In this document: positions 61,338 to 64,000 of the stretch, one piece after another
Numbering within the stretch: the first letter of the stretch is position 1
Layout of the letters: every line of letters begins with the position of its first letter
Assembly: GCF_020085105.1 (NCBI RefSeq)
Contig: NC_058047.1
Coordinates: forward strand, 17,914,501 to 17,978,500
DNA length: 64,000 nucleotides
Reading direction: 5' to 3'
Origin: Siniperca chuatsi
Lineage: Eukaryota; Chordata; Actinopteri; Centrarchiformes; Sinipercidae
The notes under the pieces: model-generated
The model's input: only the letters and a program-made list of their open reading frames with translations
Database searches by the model: none
What the model was told of the DNA's origin: nothing
Program-made: the position numbers and the translations under genes

Positions 61338-61643
61338 ACAATTTACAAAGGGTGCCCCCTGAGTAAGTGGCACCAGATTCATATTATGATGTTGATTAAA
61401 GCTACGAGGCATTCTGCAAAAATAAAAGGCACTATTTGCAGGATATTCATTCATATTTATTTATAATGAGTCTGCAAAAACAACAAATAGTGAAAATGTG
61501 ATTGGTGGAAATATCAGCAGGCCATTTTCCTTCAGATATGGACAAAACAGAACATGTATGAATGAATTCAATGCATAGCAGTATCCCCTCAGGATATACT
61601 GTATAACACAACCTTTCTGAAATTGACAAAACTGACCACAATG

Positions 61644-61777
61644 TCCATTTAGTAGCTGTTCGGGAGCTTTCGATCATATCACGCAGTCTTTGAAATTTCA
61701 TGACAACTAGGCAAATACCATCTGCTGAAGAAGATTGTGTGATACAATTGAAAGCTCCAGAACAACTACTAAATGGA
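61644..61777. mobile_element. Fold-back MITE
   Basis: The left arm TCCATTTAGTAGCTGTTCGG...GCAGTCTT (61644-61691) and right arm AAGATTGTGTGATACAATTG...CTACTAAATGGA (about 61731-61777) are inverted copies of about 47 bp. A half copy sits at 1869-1952, 60 kb away. No coding capacity. Confidence 0.7.
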
Positions 61778-62161
61778 CCTCGTAGTGGGATTGCTTTGGC
61801 AACTACAAGGTAAAGAATGAGCTTTCAGTCTACCTTTCTTAAGCTTATGATTTTCAGTTTTTTTAGGTTTAATTTTTGAGGCTCTGGTCATGGGTTTGAA
61901 TCCATTACATTGTGAGTGTTGGGTCGTATACCCCCCCCCCGTATTTAACATAACCAACAATGTATTGTTGTAAGTATTGTCACCACATGCTGCATGATTT
62001 CAAATAACACCCTGGAAAGTCAAAGAGTTGGTCTAATGATGTTTCATTCAGGAAGCTGAACTCTGGCTCTGAACATACAGTACACCATGTCAGGTAGTTC
62101 AGTCCAGAGTCGGAAGCAACCCGATGTACAGGAAGAAGCCCTCTGTCAGTCCAGTGAAGGC

Positions 62162-63617
62162 CTAAAACTTCTTCCCTTTGTGTAGTCTGTTGAAACGCCA
62201 AATGTTTTCCTTCCTCAGACGCTTCCAGTATTCCCAGGTGTCCGACTCCAGCTCGTGCAGCTTTTGGGGTGTTCCCAGATTCAACTGGAACAACCTGAGT
62301 GAATGGTAAAAGGAGACGACAATCAGATCAGTGAAGACACATCAGAATCAGATTTATTGGCCACATATGTTTATGCATACAGGGAATTTGAAGTAATAAG
62401 TTACTTTTTATACACATGAAATGCCCTTTTCACCCAGACAAAATTCTAAAGTTACACATACGGACAACATTACAAATAATAACATTATATAAGTATAATG
62501 CAATTAAACAACAACACAAATTATGGCCTTGCAGAATCAAGCGTCTGTTATTTTGTCCATATAAATGTATCATCAATCTAGTGCTCCTGGTGTGTTTTGG
62601 ATTTCCTGCATTTCCCAGAATGCCATTCAACTACCAAAACATCAAGCTTGAGCTGCATTTAGCATGTGTAGGTGTAGAGAGCAACAGTAATAGTGAGAGG
62701 CAGCACGTGATGCCTGAAAAGCTTTGGATTTACCTACATAGATGCGAACATAAAATGACTATTCTTATTTGGGTAAAAGATGTGCAGTTTTCTGCTACAG
62801 GAGGACACATTCACTTGTTCATTTCTAACCATCTTTTCTCAACAAATATCTTGAAAAGAAATTTGATAAAATACAAAAACATTTAGTTCTACATTATGAT
62901 GACAGAAAGCAAGAGATAAAAAGTTGCAGAAATAACAGACATATGTGCCCTCACCACTCTGGATATTGCTCAGGAGGCTTCAGCTGGGGGTCTTCTCCTT
63001 GCTTGAGGATGTTGGCCCCTACTGCATAAGAAGTAAGTCTGACAGGATCTTTACACACCTCTGGACCTTTCAGCTCTTCTTTCATCATGCCTTTGCCTTT
63101 CCCTTTGGCCGCTGCAAAGAACGGGAAAGAGATAGTTGCAATGACACCTATAGTGACATGTTGTTGGGGTCACGGGTTGATTGAAAATAGAAAATAAGCC
63201 ACTAACATTTTGTTAATGATAACGGTTTAATGGCATGTGCAGACACAGGTGATTTAAGTGGGTGGATAAACTATGGAATGGACATATAAATAAAGACAAC
63301 TGTATTCGTGTATTGCTGCTACACCACAACAGCAATTATCCACCATACATTTTTCACTCTCAATCACATACAGTGGAGTAAACTCAACTCGATAGCTACA
63401 TATAGGCTATGTTTCATAACCACAGCCAATTTACAACTGAAGAACACTGAGATATATTGAATAGAGATGGTAGATGTCCTCTTTACTCACCAACTTTCTT
63501 AGCATATCCGCATGCCTGTGCTCTGTTTAATATGTTCGTCCTGCACAGCAACGTTGCAGCGTTGGTTGAGACGCATTTCGTTAACGTGACAACCCTAAGT
63601 AAACTGTGCCCTGACAT
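62162..63617 (-). CDS. mrpl54: Mitochondrial large ribosomal subunit protein mL54
   Basis: Three exons in phase: 63491-63617, 62955-63111 and 62162-62294, giving 138 residues, the length of human MRPL54. The N-terminus (MSGHSLLRVVTLTKCVSTN) is basic and hydrophobic, like a mitochondrial targeting peptide. Then come a Lys/Gly stretch (AKGKGKGMMKEELKGPEVCK), the core DPVRLTSYAVGANILKQGED, EYPEW-type QYPEWLFQLNLG and the family's end ESDTWEYWKRLRKENIWRFN followed by RLHKGKKF. The protein is a component of the mitochondrial 39S ribosomal subunit. Its start lies 268 bp from that of fam32a on the opposite strand. The 156-codon open frame inside intron 2 (62416-62886) has no family match and is not considered a gene. 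Confidence 0.95.
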
Positions 63618-63885
63618 ATTTTTTACTGTAGGTTACTTAAAAAAGCTGCCCACCATGCTACAGTTTGACATTCATAGTACCTTACACTTCCGTTTCTGCT
63701 TTGTCTTTGTCTCTGTGAAAATAATGCACTGCTCCTCTCTGGGCGGGAGGACACACTGCAAGACGACTGAGACAAGTGGCGCGATTGGGTCGTTTCCCTT
63801 CAGCCCAACAGGTGGCAGCACTGCTGTGCCTGAGTCGGATACTACAATAACAAACCAGAAGAAGACGATGTAGAGCTTCTCGAAA
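63618..63885. promoter_or_regulatory. Divergent promoter shared by mrpl54 and fam32a
   Basis: Only 268 bp separate the two start codons, which point away from each other. The region is less AT-rich than its surroundings, has no TATA box, and has a CCAAT box (ATTGG at 63784-63788). This is the usual form of a bidirectional housekeeping promoter. Confidence 0.7.
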
Positions 63886-63959
63886 ATGTCTGAGTACGCC
63901 GCCGTCCAGAAGAGTGCCCTGAAATTAAAAGGAGTAGGGGACATTTCAGCTGGAAAAAA
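63886..63959 (+). CDS. fam32a: FAM32A, first coding exon (gene continues beyond the window)
   Basis: The exon reads MSEYAAVQKSALKLKGVGDI then SAGKK and ends at a GTAAGT donor (63960). It matches the start of FAM32A (MEAYEQVQKGPLKLKGVAEL in human), a small nuclear, lysine-rich protein associated with the spliceosome. The start is the first ATG after the divergent promoter (AAAATGT context, moderate). The remaining exons are outside the window. Confidence 0.88.
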
Positions 63960-64000
63960 GTAAGTCTTGTGGCATCTGGTAACCTTTTTTGTATGAGACG

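Larger units (their letters stand above)
60586..62161. other. Gap between the malt1 5' end and the mrpl54 3' end
   Basis: 1.6 kb without a supported gene. It holds the malt1 promoter side (no TATA box seen), an X-box-like palindrome at 61324-61337, a fold-back element at 61644-61777 and a run of C at about 61931-61940. The open frame 61233-61454 on the minus strand has no recognisable family. Confidence 0.55.

Noticed and set aside
62416-62886. 156-codon plus-strand open frame inside mrpl54 intron 2
   Set aside because: No family resemblance and low-complexity hydrophobic/basic text; opposite strand to the real gene.
63457-63873. 138-codon plus-strand open frame across the mrpl54 first exon and promoter
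   Set aside because: Antisense shadow of mrpl54 exon 1 plus the divergent promoter.

Overview
The window is vertebrate nuclear DNA, almost certainly from a ray-finned (teleost) fish. Genes are split into many GT-AG exons with compact introns. The proteins are vertebrate-type, and the spaces between genes hold families of small inverted-repeat elements and L2-like and R2/NeSL-like retroelement pieces typical of fish genomes. No prokaryotic features, CRISPR arrays or tRNA genes were found. Gene models were assembled by hand from splice-site phase and remembered family sequences; no database search was possible.

Layout, left to right. (1) 737-7932, plus strand: the 3' part of an ADAM10-like metalloprotease (end of the catalytic domain, disintegrin and Cys-rich parts, membrane segment, very short tail), with a poly(A) signal near 8499. 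(2) 8560-9473: a non-autonomous hAT-like element with an 8-bp target duplication, carrying a nested fold-back element. (3) 11286-17577, minus: a lipoprotein/hepatic-type lipase (lipc-like), nine coding exons, with an L2-type LINE remnant in intron 5. (4) 17.8-24.4 kb: repeat-rich intergenic DNA. (5) 25782-32484, minus: lipoprotein lipase (lpl), ten coding exons. Exons 3, 4, 6, 7 and 9 match the first lipase exactly in length, so the two are tandem paralogues. (6) 32.8-44.6 kb: intergenic DNA with a Gypsy-like remnant, a fold-back structure that may hold a captured exon, and an inverted-repeat-bounded block holding a broken R2/NeSL-type fragment joined to a piece of 18S rRNA 3' end. (7) 44666-53304, minus: scaffold attachment factor B (safb), 21 coding exons, 838 residues. 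(8) 53894-60585, minus: a MALT1-type paracaspase, 16 coding exons, 822 residues, catalytic His and Cys intact. (9) 62162-63617, minus: mitochondrial ribosomal protein mrpl54. (10) 63886 to the right edge, plus: first coding exon of fam32a, sharing a 268-bp divergent promoter with mrpl54.

The genes are not a pathway. The two lipases form one functional pair (triglyceride hydrolysis on plasma lipoproteins). Safb, malt1, mrpl54 and fam32a are independent single-copy-type genes. LIPC-ADAM10 adjacency is known in mammals, and SAFB, MRPL54 and FAM32A all lie on human 19p, so the window looks like a fish-specific or ancestral linkage mixture.

I did not find a clear previously undescribed biological system. 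The observations most worth a second look are the rRNA/retroelement chimera at 42.5-42.7 kb, the fold-back with a repetitive open frame at 38.15-38.51 kb, two GC-AG introns supported by reading-frame phase, the paired loss of the last cysteine bridge in lpl, and the nearly tailless ADAM10 paralogue.
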